From assembly GCA_946902985.2 (NCBI GenBank), contig OX336389.2:125957572-126021571 (forward strand): a stretch of 64,000 nucleotides of DNA, in the 5' to 3' direction. Positions 11,118 through 20,900 of the stretch are shown in pieces (position 1 is the stretch's first letter; the number at the start of each line of letters is the position of its first letter). This DNA comes from Meconema thalassinum. Its lineage: Eukaryota > Arthropoda > Insecta > Orthoptera > Tettigoniidae. The notes under the pieces were generated by a model. That model was not told the origin of the DNA. It ran no database searches and saw only the letters and a list, made by a program, of their open reading frames with translations. A program made the position numbers and the translations under genes.

Positions 11118-11300
11118 TTAATTTGCTGCAGTAACATTATTTCTCGGTTCGTATGGCTCTCTCTGATGATACAATTTTAAATTTGAGATATTATACACTG
11201 CCATGTTTCCTGTGCTCACCTCTCGGACTCTGTAGGCGTTGCTACCTAAGTTCGTAACCCCTAGTTGAACTTCCTTAAGCCGCTCCTGTCTCTTCTCCAT
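11118..11300 (-). pseudogene. pol: Integrase C-terminal remnant of inner element
   Basis: The roughly 60-residue frame contains YRVREVS...MAVYNISNLKLYH, which fits the end of Ty3/gypsy integrases (a short beta-rich domain ending in an N-x-S-N-L-K-x-Y-like motif before the stop). It is the only trace of pol in this element. The Met at 11298-11300 is probably incidental: the deletion joins this tail to sequence just past gag, somewhere between about 11300 and 11400. Confidence 0.7.
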
Positions 11301-11392
11301 TTTACCGTGATGTCATCTCCTTCTTCTCCCCCGCGTTGCCATCTTCTTCCTTCTCCCTTCTTCTTCTCCTATTCCCGTACAATAACTTTTTT

Positions 11393-13933
11393 TTACCATA
11401 TTTCGAGACCCTTGCCTGACACGGCCCGCGAATCTCTCCTGCTATTCTTCTGTTTCCTATTGTCGGCTGCTCTATTTTCTTCTTCTCCATGCAGCTCCTC
11501 CAAATATCTCTGAGTTTCTACATGCATGGCCTCCAACATTTGATGTGTTCCGTTTTCCTCCTCGTAGTTGTCGGGATTCTTCCGCCGATCTATCGCTCTT
11601 TCCCATTTATCCTTATTGTTTCCCTCTATGTTACGTGGACTCTCCAGGTACTGTTGTGGGTCAGCGTGTCTCTCGTTCCAATTTCTCTGATCACCCCTTG
11701 GATCCGATTGCTCGTTAAACCGCTGGTTATTTTGTGCGTTATATTGTTGATTGTAACGCCTATTGTCCCTGGGCCTATATTGTTGATTATAGTGTCCTCC
11801 ACGCCATCCCCGATTATAAGGTGCGTTATTATTATTATTCCTATTGTATGACGTTTGGTATCTCCTATTATCTCGCCACTGCTGATTGTTTGTGTTCCGG
11901 TAGCGGTTAGTTTCTTCCTGATTGTTATGGTTTCTGTCCCTATTTTCGTATCTCGGTTGAGATCTCGGCTCATATTCTTCGGTGCTCTGCCGTCTTTGGT
12001 TATCCCCAGTGTTTGTAGCTTGCGACCTCGTGTTTTTGTTCGGTGTCTTGACTACTTCGACTGCATTAACTAACTCTATCTGTCTCTTCTCTCTCGGGTT
12101 GATGTAATTAGTGGTTTCATCTATCTTCCTTAATACCTCTTCTGCCTGGACCACGGTCGTAATATTTGCCGCCACCAAGAATTGCTGAACGCTAATAGGC
12201 ATCTGCTTTCCTATAGTAGTTATTAGCTCCATTTCGCTTGGGGGATTATCAAGATCTTGCAATTTGACAAGTTGCATGGCGAAAAAATCTGCATATTTCG
12301 TCTGATGCGTGGAATGGTATTTGCGCGAGTATAAGTCCATTCGCAAGCTTTGTTGATACGACCCACTCCAGTATTTGCTTAGGAAGGCCTTGTGGAAACC
12401 TTCCATTGATTTAAATGTGTTCTTAAATCCAAGATACCAGGTAAGTGCTGAGCCCGCCAAAAATTTTTCAACCATTCTTAATTGTCGCGTTGAGCTAACA
12501 TTTTGGTCCGAAAAATATTCTGTCAGTTCCCTTAAGAAAGCTTTAGGTGTCCCTCCGCTCTCTGGTAAAAACTTATTCGGTTTAAATTCGTTTCCACGGA
12601 TGACTTGTATAACTTGCGTGGGAAGTTGTGTGTTTTGAGGTGTCGAGCTACGACCCTCATAATTCTGGAATGCTTGCGTGTCTACCGTTCTTGGACTTTG
12701 CCCAAGCTCGTGGCTGTCTATTGTGTGCTCTCTTTCCGCATTCTCCCCTTTCCCCTTTTCCATTAGTGTCGCAAACATCGTATTATGTCCAAGTGACTGC
12801 AACTCCGATTTTATCATGCGGTCCTCTTGAATTTGAAATCTTAACTTCATATTTTCTTCTAACGCCTGTATTTTCGCGTTATTTTCCCCTAGCTTCTTGC
12901 TTACTGCGAGCCGTTCATCTTTCGAATCAGCGCTCATCTTGGTCCAATCTTTCCTAATAGTATCCTTCAATTTAACAAAGCGTTTTTCGACTTCCTGTTG
13001 ATTAGCCTCCTGATTATCTTCAAGTTTATCTATCCTTTCTCCCAGAGAAATGTTGTTCTGTTCTAATGTTTGTTTAATTTCTTCCTGGTCAATTTCTAAC
13101 TTTTTCCATTTCTTAATTGATTGTATTTCTAATTTGTTGAGTTCCGTCACTAAGCCCGTGATATTGTTATCTACTGTAATTATCTGATCTTGCATACCCT
13201 GTGTCCCTCGTTCGATCATCTCAAACCTTTTTTCTAAGTTTGTGTGTGCTTCTTTAATCTCAGATGAGTTGGTCAAACACGCTTGCTCGATTTGTGCTAG
13301 TTTTGCCATAACAGTCTCATCCATTCCTTTTATTTCCTTTTTAAACGAATCTTCGATACCTTTTATTATTCCTAATTGTTTGGTATTGTTAGTGCTAACG
13401 TCCTTTGCTAATTGGATTAGCTGTTCTTTTGTGTGCTCTTTGATTTCTACCGTTAGCGCAGCTAGATTTTGAGTGTTCCTTTCGTCTTGTGCGTTTAACA
13501 TTTCATTGTTTTTCTCAGACTGCCTATGTAATTGTTCACTAACCAGAATGTTTTGTGTAGCGATTTTCTGATTTATATTCTCGTTAACTTCAGATAGTTT
13601 TGTGTTTAACTGTGTCTGTATTTCTTCCGATTGTTTATTTATAGCAGCTAACTGTGTCTGCGTTTCTTCACTATTCGCCGCTAACTGAGTCTGCATTTCT
13701 ACCGATTGTTTATTTATAGCCGTTAACTGTGTCTGCGTTTCTTCACTATTCGCCGCTAACTGTGTCTGCATTTCTTCACTATTCGCCGCTAACTGTGTCT
13801 GCATTTCTTCACTATTCGCCGCTAACTGTGTCTGTATTTCATTGGTTATGTCCTTTCTCATCTCACTAAGTTGTTCTCGCGTACGAGCGGATGCTAGTTC
13901 AATCACTTCGCGAATTTCTCCCAGGGTTGCCAT
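11393..13933 (-). CDS. gag: Gag-like protein of inner LTR element
   Basis: I chose the Met at 13931-13933 (MATLGEIREV), giving about 846 residues; the frame stays open about 30 codons further upstream but without a better start. The first half is a long predicted coiled coil containing 11-residue repeats of the type EEMQTQLAANS (about 13620-13840). A retrotransposon Gag domain follows: the N-terminal motif KPNKFLPESGG, then LTWYLGFKNTF and FLSKYW. The C-terminal third is rich in Asn, Arg, Gln and Tyr and lacks a CCHC zinc knuckle, so RNA binding would rely on basic, disordered sequence. The protein presumably builds a virus-like particle. Protease and reverse transcriptase are not encoded, so movement would need help from another element. 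The final residues before the stop may come from the deletion junction. Confidence 0.85.
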   Translation of the reverse strand: MATLGEIREVIELASARTREQLSEMRKDITNEIQTQLAANSEEMQTQLAANSEEMQTQLAANSEETQTQLTAINKQSVEMQTQLAANSEETQTQLAAINKQSEEIQTQLNTKLSEVNENINQKIATQNILVSEQLHRQSEKNNEMLNAQDERNTQNLAALTVEIKEHTKEQLIQLAKDVSTNNTKQLGIIKGIEDSFKKEIKGMDETVMAKLAQIEQACLTNSSEIKEAHTNLEKRFEMIERGTQGMQDQIITVDNNITGLVTELNKLEIQSIKKWKKLEIDQEEIKQTLEQNNISLGERIDKLEDNQEANQQEVEKRFVKLKDTIRKDWTKMSADSKDERLAVSKKLGENNAKIQALEENMKLRFQIQEDRMIKSELQSLGHNTMFATLMEKGKGENAEREHTIDSHELGQSPRTVDTQAFQNYEGRSSTPQNTQLPTQVIQVIRGNEFKPNKFLPESGGTPKAFLRELTEYFSDQNVSSTRQLRMVEKFLAGSALTWYLGFKNTFKSMEGFHKAFLSKYWSGSYQQSLRMDLYSRKYHSTHQTKYADFFAMQLVKLQDLDNPPSEMELITTIGKQMPISVQQFLVAANITTVVQAEEVLRKIDETTNYINPREKRQIELVNAVEVVKTPNKNTRSQATNTGDNQRRQSTEEYEPRSQPRYENRDRNHNNQEETNRYRNTNNQQWRDNRRYQTSYNRNNNNNAPYNRGWRGGHYNQQYRPRDNRRYNQQYNAQNNQRFNEQSDPRGDQRNWNERHADPQQYLESPRNIEGNNKDKWERAIDRRKNPDNYEEENGTHQMLEAMHVETQRYLEELHGEEENRAADNRKQKNSRRDSRAVSGKGLEIW
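13620..13840 (-). repeat. 33-bp repeats encoding 11-residue coiled-coil units
   Basis: Copies of a 33-bp unit (core ACTATTCGCCGCTAAC at about 13668, 13746, 13779 and 13812 on the plus strand) lie in frame within gag. Some are separated by a variant ending in an INKQS-type segment. Eleven-residue periodicity is compatible with a hendecad coiled coil. Confidence 0.85.
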
Positions 13934-14033
13934 CACAACAATAATATATTTGAGACATAGGGAAATGACATAAGGGCGGAGCCCTGGATACGCGCGCTCA
14001 CATATATTAAATATACACACATTAACCCTTTAC

Positions 14034-14484
14034 ATACTCAGTTCATTTACTTTAAATTACTCCCACAAACTATAGCATCACTGAGTATAATTTACTTATT
14101 ATTCCATTTAATTTTTAACCCTTTGATTCAGTTATAATCTTCCTGACCTTACTTCACTTACAAATTTTAACCAATTAATAGAGTATTAATTAGTTTTTAA
14201 GGTCTAACCTTCCTGTCAAACAATTCTTTGAGTTTGGCTTTTCTACACAAAGCTAATTTAATTTTATTGGGCGCCTGGAACAGTTTGTTCTAATTTTAAT
14301 CAAAGTTCAAACACTTAACTTGTTCCACATTTACTTTATTGCAAACTCCATGACTTTATATTTTCAAACATTTGGCGGTACTATCTTCGCCTAACTAACG
14401 TTAATAAACTTATCACATGCCGGTGATCTATTTTTTTACTCTAAAACACAAATGCCACACGTTCGGAAGCCAAAGTAACTCTTA
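14034..14484 (-). other. 5' leader of inner element
   Basis: This is AT-rich untranslated sequence between the 5' LTR and gag, with no coding potential. The possible primer-binding site lies near 14461-14473. Confidence 0.5.
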
Positions 14485-17129
14485 TATACCCTTGAGAAAT
14501 AGCATGTAGACAAGATTCAAAATTTCGGGGTCGTAATGGATTCTTGTGAATGTGATTTAGAGGTTTTGCTATCAACATAACTTCCAGGGTTTATAAGGTT
14601 AACTTATTATTATTACAAAGCCAAGAAAAACAACAGGATCTACTAACAAATGAAATTTATTAACTGAATCAAACATTAAAAAAAACTATAACCACCCTTT
14701 TTATTGTTCACTCGCGTGAACAGATCTGACACTGACCAGCCTGACGTACCATGACGACACGGTATGACAGCTGTCAACAAGCATTGTGACTGCAATGTCA
14801 CTTAAATCAAAGTAACAAAGAAAACGGATCACAAGATCCAAAAATAACAAACAAATAAAATAGTACAAGAATTTAATATTTATGAGCGACACGGTTTTTA
14901 AGACTAGTTCAAGTAATGAGCATTTTGACGGGCGCTCGTCTCCGACCAAAACAGTTGGTTCGGGAACGGACTCCGTACTGCGAAGGACGAATTACGGAAA
15001 TGTGGGAACAACAATTACATATTTATATACACTACTGACATGCTCTAACCTTAGATTACCACAACCAAATACACGTGTGTATTATTTAAAATAAGGGCTG
15101 CGGAATTACCGACTTATACCTTAAACATTAGGAAAGCATAACATGACATGAACAAGTTTGGCCGGTTGCCAAATTATATTTATAATGAATACAATGGCCT
15201 TGAAAATAAGAGCCAACAACAACAAAATACAACTTTTAATTTTTACGCCAGAAAATTTGGCGTTTTAAAACAATGAACAAATAAGTCGTAGTAATGATAA
15301 AAGAAACTTGGATCGACAACATGGCAACTCCCCAAATTAAACCAAATAAAATAACCTTAACTCATTAGGCTTTAAAGCAAACATAACGTGTCATAACGGA
15401 GCTGGAGACAGCCGGGCCTGTTATGACATCTCCGAGTGAGTGGCTGATTTCTTTCCCCCACGTAGTAATTAGTGCCACACTAAATATAGATTCTGGCCCA
15501 TTGCCAGCGTACAGCACCTTTGCTAATCGCCACCTGTTAAACGCGTACAAATAAATAACACATTATCTCAAAACATCCTCTCAGGGATTTTTAAGAATAC
15601 ATTTCCAGGTCAAACTTATCCCCACGGATAACTAGTTTGCCGGAATGATGTCGCAGTCACGGACAGGCTTTACCTCTCCTCATCATCATCACTTACACCC
15701 AAAAAACACGTGGCACTTTCTCGAAGATCTCGTCGTAGCATGAATCAGCACACCCCTCAGATAAATGACACACAACATGTCCAAATGACACTAAAGAATA
15801 ATAACTGGAATCAGACTTATCCCAAGTTATCAAAGCAACAAAACACTAATTTTCCCCCCACGTAGTAATTAGTTTAACATATCATTAATTCAGTCCATTT
15901 ATCATTGTCGTTCCTAGGTTCTCATTCATGGCTACACTTTTTATTGAAACGTTAATCGATGCGGCCGTTTCGCTATAAGAATTACGTATACATAAGGAAA
16001 ATATTTAAATTACAAAATTTACTGTACAACAATTGTCACGCAATGCCAAAAATTACTACACGCATGTCAGTTAAGAAATCAAACCCTAAAATTTAAATTA
16101 AACCACACAAATAAAATCTATACAAAGTTCCACACATCTCTCGCGATTCCCCTCGTCCAAAATCAATAAATCAATTTTTTAATACTCATCACTTAAACTG
16201 CTTTCCAGAGGCCTCCCGCCTCGTCATTTCCCATCATTAGGCCGTTAGCCCATAACACTGATGGTAATGGAGGATGAAGCTTGCTGTCTTCTCTCCATGG
16301 TCGACATCTTGCTGCTGTTAAAACACAATTAAATCAAAGTTTTTAAACTGTTCTATCTGCGTTCTAAGTATTTTATTTCCTCAGATCGTCCTATGCAGAA
16401 TCGTCGACTTTCCCTATTCTATGGCTAATTGCCATCTCACAATTTTATGAAAATTTCTAACTTCGTTGTCGACACACAACTATAATTTTAAAACCATATC
16501 GTCTTAAGGACGTCTTAAAAAGACTGTCGAAGAATAATTAGGAGTGCCCCGGTTCATCTCAGACATTTGTATATATACAGAAAGCCTAAAGTTTCAATGG
16601 TGGGAGAAAATAGCTCCTCAATATTTTAAGTAATGGGCCTATAATTATGTGTGACCTCTCAAAAATCTTGTATTTTCTCATAGGTCGCGAATCTGCCGTC
16701 GAACATGCAAACCGATCGCTAGATCTTTTTATAACCGATTGCCGCGCAAAACACACTGACGCTATGTTCTGGCGTCATGTTTTCTTATTGGTCAGATAAG
16801 TTGGCGTTGGAGTTCTGACCTTACAAATCCCGCCCTTATTTTCACGTCACGACACTTGTCCTCTCTCTCACTCCTTGCCTTGTACGCAGCATTTTGGCCT
16901 GTCGATGGTCACGTACGCCACAGCGTCATATCTGATTTTCTCAGAAATATAAGAATAGCATTGGTTGTGAAACTATTGGTCATTTCCAGCCAGCACGTAG
17001 CATGTCTTACCAAGTCCAGATTTCTTGCTACATCAATTTTACTCAAATATCCAACATATCATGTATTTAGTATTTCCATCGTTTTTATTAATATGAAACA
17101 TTATTATTGGACACAATGATAAGGGTTCA
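14485..17129 (-). repeat. 5' LTR of inner element
   Basis: Direct repeat of 8130-10774. On the minus strand it starts TGAACCC at 17129 and ends GGGTATA at 14485. It should hold the promoter for the gag transcript. The ATAC target copy follows at 17130-17133. Confidence 0.93.
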
Positions 17130-17275
17130 ATACGTCCCGTATAATCTGTTTCCCTCACTATTCTCCAGCACATATGCTGTTTTCCCAATACGTTTGGAAA
17201 CTATAAATGTTTCTGCGTCACCTGCTTCCAACCTTGCAAGTGGCTCCCTTAAATGAACGTCATCACGTTGCTCTA
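17130..17275 (-). pseudogene. pol: Outer integrase C-terminal domain (5' part)
   Basis: On the minus strand a frame opens after a stop near 17276 and runs to the inner insertion at 17130, with motifs GDAETFIVSKRIGKTAY and GNRLYGTY. These resemble the integrase C-terminal beta domain of Ty3/gypsy elements. The frame continues at 8129-8093 to a normal stop. Upstream, only about 70 nt separate this from the end of the reverse transcriptase, so RNase H and the integrase zinc and catalytic domains have been deleted. Confidence 0.8.
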
Positions 17276-17344
17276 CCTAGCATTTTTCTCAGTGTCTGTA
17301 ACGATGCCCTGTTGCTACTGTCCACACATGCTAACCCTACCTTC

Positions 17345-18793
17345 CTATGGTGTCACACCTCTACTCGACACTCTATGACCTAAAAATGTCACTTCTGACT
17401 GACAGAATGACGACTTAGACAGCTTCAAAGTGAACCCTGCCTGATCTAACTTCTGAAAAACTATATCTAAATGACGTAGATGCTCCTCAAAACTGCGTGA
17501 ACTAATTACCATATCATCTATGTAAATGGTTACAAACTCTCCTGTGTCATCCCCTAATGCGATGTTTAAAGCCCTAATTAAAGCTGCTGAACTACTCTTT
17601 AACCCATAAGGTGTTCTACAAAATTGATAAAGGTTATATTTATGACTAAAAGCTGTAAATGGTCTATCTTCGTACATAAGTGGCACTTGCCAAAAACTGG
17701 AACTCAAATCTACACAAGTGAAATACTTCTTCCCCTCAAATGTTTGCATTAATTCCTCTATTGACATAGATTTCAGCTGATCTGAACTAATTCTACTGTT
17801 AACCAAACGAGCGTCTAAACAAATACGAACAGTGCCGTCGGTCTTGGGTACCGTGATCAAAGAATTAACATATGGACTGTTAGAGTGCTCAATAATCCCA
17901 TCTTCAAGCATCTGATTAATTTGTGCCTCAACTGCACTCTGATAAGCGAAAGGTACAGGATATCTATGTCCTGTGAATACTGACCTATCAATAACGTTCA
18001 ATGAATGTGTATAGCAATTGGCCATACCAATGCGATCCTCAAAAACTCTCCTATTACACAATAACACATCATAGAGCCGAACACATTGTTCCACCTCTAT
18101 ATTACCCTGAAATGCAGCCTCACGTAACGAGTCCTCTAGACTTCCGTTCGTAATCACACTGCCCACAAAACATGGAGAACCCCGCTCTACGGCTGGCGAT
18201 ATCTCATTTAAAGTACAAATCACACCTACAATACTACTCCTCTGAATATGGTCATTGAACGCTACTTCTACTTCAGAATCTCCCCATTTAAATTTCAAAC
18301 TCCCTACATCATAACATAAGTTACCAGACACTCTACTTAGCCACTTTGAACCCAAGATAACACTGAATACTAAATTTGGAATTACAAGGCAAATCTGCTT
18401 CTCTACATGATTATTAATTTTAATGTCTACTAAAACTTGCTTAGAAATTACTTTAGACCTCTTCCCAACAGCTGTGATAACAAAAGTGCTTTTAATTGGC
18501 ATCTCCTCAAAATTTACTCCAGTTCCTTTCATTTTATCATAAAATGCACTACTTATGCAACTCTTCATACAACCACTATCAATTAAAACATCTGTGTACG
18601 CCTCGGACACATTAAATTTAACTATGGGGCTCTTACTAACCACTTCCTGAATAATACCTTCATCATTTAGTTCATGTAATAATTCATTTCTTACATTTAG
18701 GTCATAGGGTTCCTGTATAATTGTATGGACAGGGCATGCTACAGACTGAGATTCTGACCTTACTTCGCAGCCTGGTTCGCGTTTAAAGAACCG
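17345..18793 (-). pseudogene. pol: Outer Pol: protease and reverse transcriptase, truncated
   Basis: The frame opens at 18793, in the -1 frame relative to gag and overlapping its end, and has no need of its own start codon. Protease: VLIDSGC (D-S-G active site, about 18560-18580) and later VILGSKWL. Reverse transcriptase: YPVPFAYQ, then VRICLDARLVN, FTCVDLSSSFWQVPL (motif A), TPYGLKSSSAAL (motif B), YIDDMVIS (motif C, about 17512-17523), and FLGHRVSS near the end. The frame stops at 17345-17347, where the connection and RNase H should begin. All catalytic aspartates visible in the reverse transcriptase are present. With RNase H and the integrase core missing, the polyprotein cannot complete replication alone. 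In an intact element this polyprotein would mature the particle and copy the RNA. Confidence 0.88.
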
Positions 18794-20787
18794 CTACAGC
18801 TGGCCGTAGTACTAGTTACTACTGCACTGGTCTGGTTGTTCTGAGTTGTGTTGTCATTGTTTGGCTGTATATTACTACCACTAGGCTGTCCTCTTCCTTG
18901 ACCCCTATTCTGGTTGTAATTATTGTCATTATAATTTCTCCCTTGATTTCCCCTGAAATCATTGTTTCTCCCTTGATTTCCCCTGTAATCATTGTTCCTC
19001 CCTTGATACTGATTACCATAGCCATTTCCTCTGTTCTGATTTAGCTGATTATTATTATTTCTATTTTGAGCATTGGCCCCTTCGCCACCGTTCCCTTGAA
19101 CTTCCTGATGCCTGGCTTCATTAGGTCTATTATTATTATTACCCTGGTTCCTATTGAAATTGTCCTCATAACCCCCTCTCCCTAGTGCATCAAATGTGCT
19201 TAACAAATTTTCTACTTGTGATATAGTCTTTACATTCTGGATACAAGCAGCCTCCTTGATCCTATAGGGAAAGTGCCTAAGTAGCAACCTTACCACATCA
19301 CTTTCCTCCTTCAAGTCATCCAGATATTTACACACTAATACCTGCCCTAAAAAGTATTCGGTCATGGTGGAGCTTCCTTTAGGGTTATATTTACCACACA
19401 CTACTCCCTCACGATGCTGCGACTGAATAACCTCATTCCAGAACTTTTCACAGAATTTCATTTTAAAATCATTCATATCAGTAAACTTGTCTCTGTAGAC
19501 AGCAAACCAATTCCTCGTTTCCCCCACAAACACTTGTTCTAAAATTTCAACTACCTGGCACCACTCAATACTACCATTTTCCAACCTCTCCCCGAATTTA
19601 TTTTCTATAGTGTTCATGAACTCCATTGGGCACCCCTGTCGATTGCTGAACTTACCCAGTTCTACCTCCCTGTGTGTGCTTTTCACAAAAACTGGTCTAT
19701 TCTGACTATTTTCTTGCCTGATCCTAGCTTTTAATTTTAATTCTAATTCTGCGATTTTCTCCTCAGCCTTCCTCTCAATACTGTTTACTGTTAATTTAAT
19801 GTTTCCTTCTGATTCTTCTACTTTATCATATAGCTTTGCTTGTTTCTCCTCAATCTTGCTAATGCTCTCTTTATTACTCTCTCTTAAATCATTTACTTCT
19901 GCAACTATTTGTGAGTGGACTTTCTCAATTCTACCCCCCAGCTGTTCCTTAACCTCTTTAGTAGCTACCTGAATTTTGTCAATTTCTCCCCCCAATTGCT
20001 TTTTGACCTGCTGTGTTTCCAGTTGCACTAGTTCTTTTAAATTTTCAGCCTGTGTACTGATTCTAATTTCCAACTCCTCCTGTATTTTTCCTAATTTTCT
20101 GTCTACATCTGAAATAATCTCTTTAGCCTTTTCTTCCATCACCCCCCTGATCTCACCTCTAATCAGTTCGAATTTGTCACTCATTTCCCTACTGTTTTGT
20201 TCTAATTTAGCATTTAAAGTTTCAGTACTCTCTCTATTTTCCTTACTGTTTTGTTCTAATCTGGCGTTTAAACTATCGCTCAATTCCCTATTACTCTCTT
20301 TATTTTCCCTACTGTTTTGTTCTAGTTTAGCGTTATTCTGTTCTAACTTTGCATTTAAAGCTTCTGTACTTTCTTTATTTTCCCTACTGTTTTGTTCTAG
20401 TTTAGCGTTATTCTGTTCTAACTTTGCATTTAAAGCTTCTGTACTTTCTTTATTTTCCCTACTGTTTTGTTCTAATTTAGCGTTATTCTGTTCTAACTTT
20501 GCATTTAAAGCTTCTGTACTTTCTTTATTTTCCCTACTGTTTTGTTCTAATTTAGCGTTATTCTGTTCTAACTTTGCATTTAAGGCATCACTACTAACTT
20601 TGTTCTGATACATAAACTCGAGAAGTAAAGTTTTTAATTCTGGTTGGCCGCCTACACTCCCTGTTTCAGTATCGGGATTTACCTCCGCTACCCCGGTACT
20701 ACCATCACTCGACATACTGCTCGTATCATCACTCTCCCGTTGATGACCACTACGTAACCTCATCTGTCTTTCTTTCTCATCCCCCAT
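18760..20787 (-). CDS. gag: Gag protein of outer LTR element
   Basis: The start is the Met at 20785-20787 (MGDEKERQMRLRSG), giving about 675 residues; 24 further codons are open upstream but start within a hydrophobic leader that looks like chance. Residues about 60-160 hold four 25-residue repeats (LNAKLEQNNAKLEQNSRENK type), and a predicted coiled coil continues to about residue 330. The Gag domain follows, with EFMNTIENKF, TRNWFAVYRDKF and FCEKFWNEV. The tail is rich in Gly, Arg, Asn and Gln, with repeats like GNQGRNND, and has no CCHC knuckle. It ends at the stop 18760-18762, 19 nt past a slippery heptamer that would fuse Gag to Pol. It presumably forms the particle shell and packages the RNA. 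Confidence 0.88.
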   Translation of the reverse strand: MGDEKERQMRLRSGHQRESDDTSSMSSDGSTGVAEVNPDTETGSVGGQPELKTLLLEFMYQNKVSSDALNAKLEQNNAKLEQNSRENKESTEALNAKLEQNNAKLEQNSRENKESTEALNAKLEQNNAKLEQNSRENKESTEALNAKLEQNNAKLEQNSRENKESNRELSDSLNARLEQNSKENRESTETLNAKLEQNSREMSDKFELIRGEIRGVMEEKAKEIISDVDRKLGKIQEELEIRISTQAENLKELVQLETQQVKKQLGGEIDKIQVATKEVKEQLGGRIEKVHSQIVAEVNDLRESNKESISKIEEKQAKLYDKVEESEGNIKLTVNSIERKAEEKIAELELKLKARIRQENSQNRPVFVKSTHREVELGKFSNRQGCPMEFMNTIENKFGERLENGSIEWCQVVEILEQVFVGETRNWFAVYRDKFTDMNDFKMKFCEKFWNEVIQSQHREGVVCGKYNPKGSSTMTEYFLGQVLVCKYLDDLKEESDVVRLLLRHFPYRIKEAACIQNVKTISQVENLLSTFDALGRGGYEDNFNRNQGNNNNRPNEARHQEVQGNGGEGANAQNRNNNNQLNQNRGNGYGNQYQGRNNDYRGNQGRNNDFRGNQGRNYNDNNYNQNRGQGRGQPSGSNIQPNNDNTTQNNQTSAVVTSTTASCSGSLNANQAAK
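18781..18787 (-). promoter_or_regulatory. -1 programmed frameshift site (T TTA AAC)
   Basis: The minus strand reads TTTAAAC with the gag codons split as T TTA AAC, the canonical X XXY YYZ slippery heptamer. The pol frame is -1 to gag and opens only 6 nt further upstream (the last pol-frame stop is at 18794-18796), while gag stops at 18760. The heptamer therefore sits in the short window where a -1 slip joins gag to pol. I did not identify a downstream pseudoknot. Confidence 0.85.
20308..20607 (-). repeat. 75-bp in-frame repeats in gag
   Basis: Four units spaced exactly 75 bp apart (the GTTATTCTG landmark recurs near 20331, 20406, 20481 and 20556 on the plus strand) encode 25-residue blocks. 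They are almost identical in DNA, so the array expanded recently. Confidence 0.92.
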
Positions 20788-20900
20788 AATGATATACACT
20801 GATACAGACAAATAACCCCCAAAATACAGGCACAGAAATATATACCCTTCTCCTTCCACAAATGTTATTAGGTTTTCAGCCCCAAGTTGTCGGCGACAAG

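Larger units (their letters stand above)
8130..17129 (-). mobile_element. Inner LTR retrotransposon, gag-only derivative
   Basis: Direct 2645-bp LTRs (8130-10774 and 14485-17129) are flanked by the exact 4-bp duplication ATAC (8126-8129 and 17130-17133). On the minus strand the LTR starts TGAACCCTT and ends AAGGGTATA. Inside lie a long gag frame (13933-11393) and a piece of integrase C-terminus (11300-11118); protease, reverse transcriptase, RNase H and integrase core are absent. I see about three substitutions between the LTRs (near 8140, 8297 and 10695), fewer per base than in the outer element, as expected for the later insertion. A possible primer site (minus strand TGGCTTCCGAACG) lies about 12 nt inside the 5' LTR. 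Confidence 0.93.

Noticed and set aside
11265..12957. Several plus-strand frames of 60-120 codons
   Set aside because: They are antisense shadows of the inner gag gene.
19976..20608. Plus-strand 210-codon frame
   Set aside because: It is the antisense shadow of the gag repeats on the minus strand.
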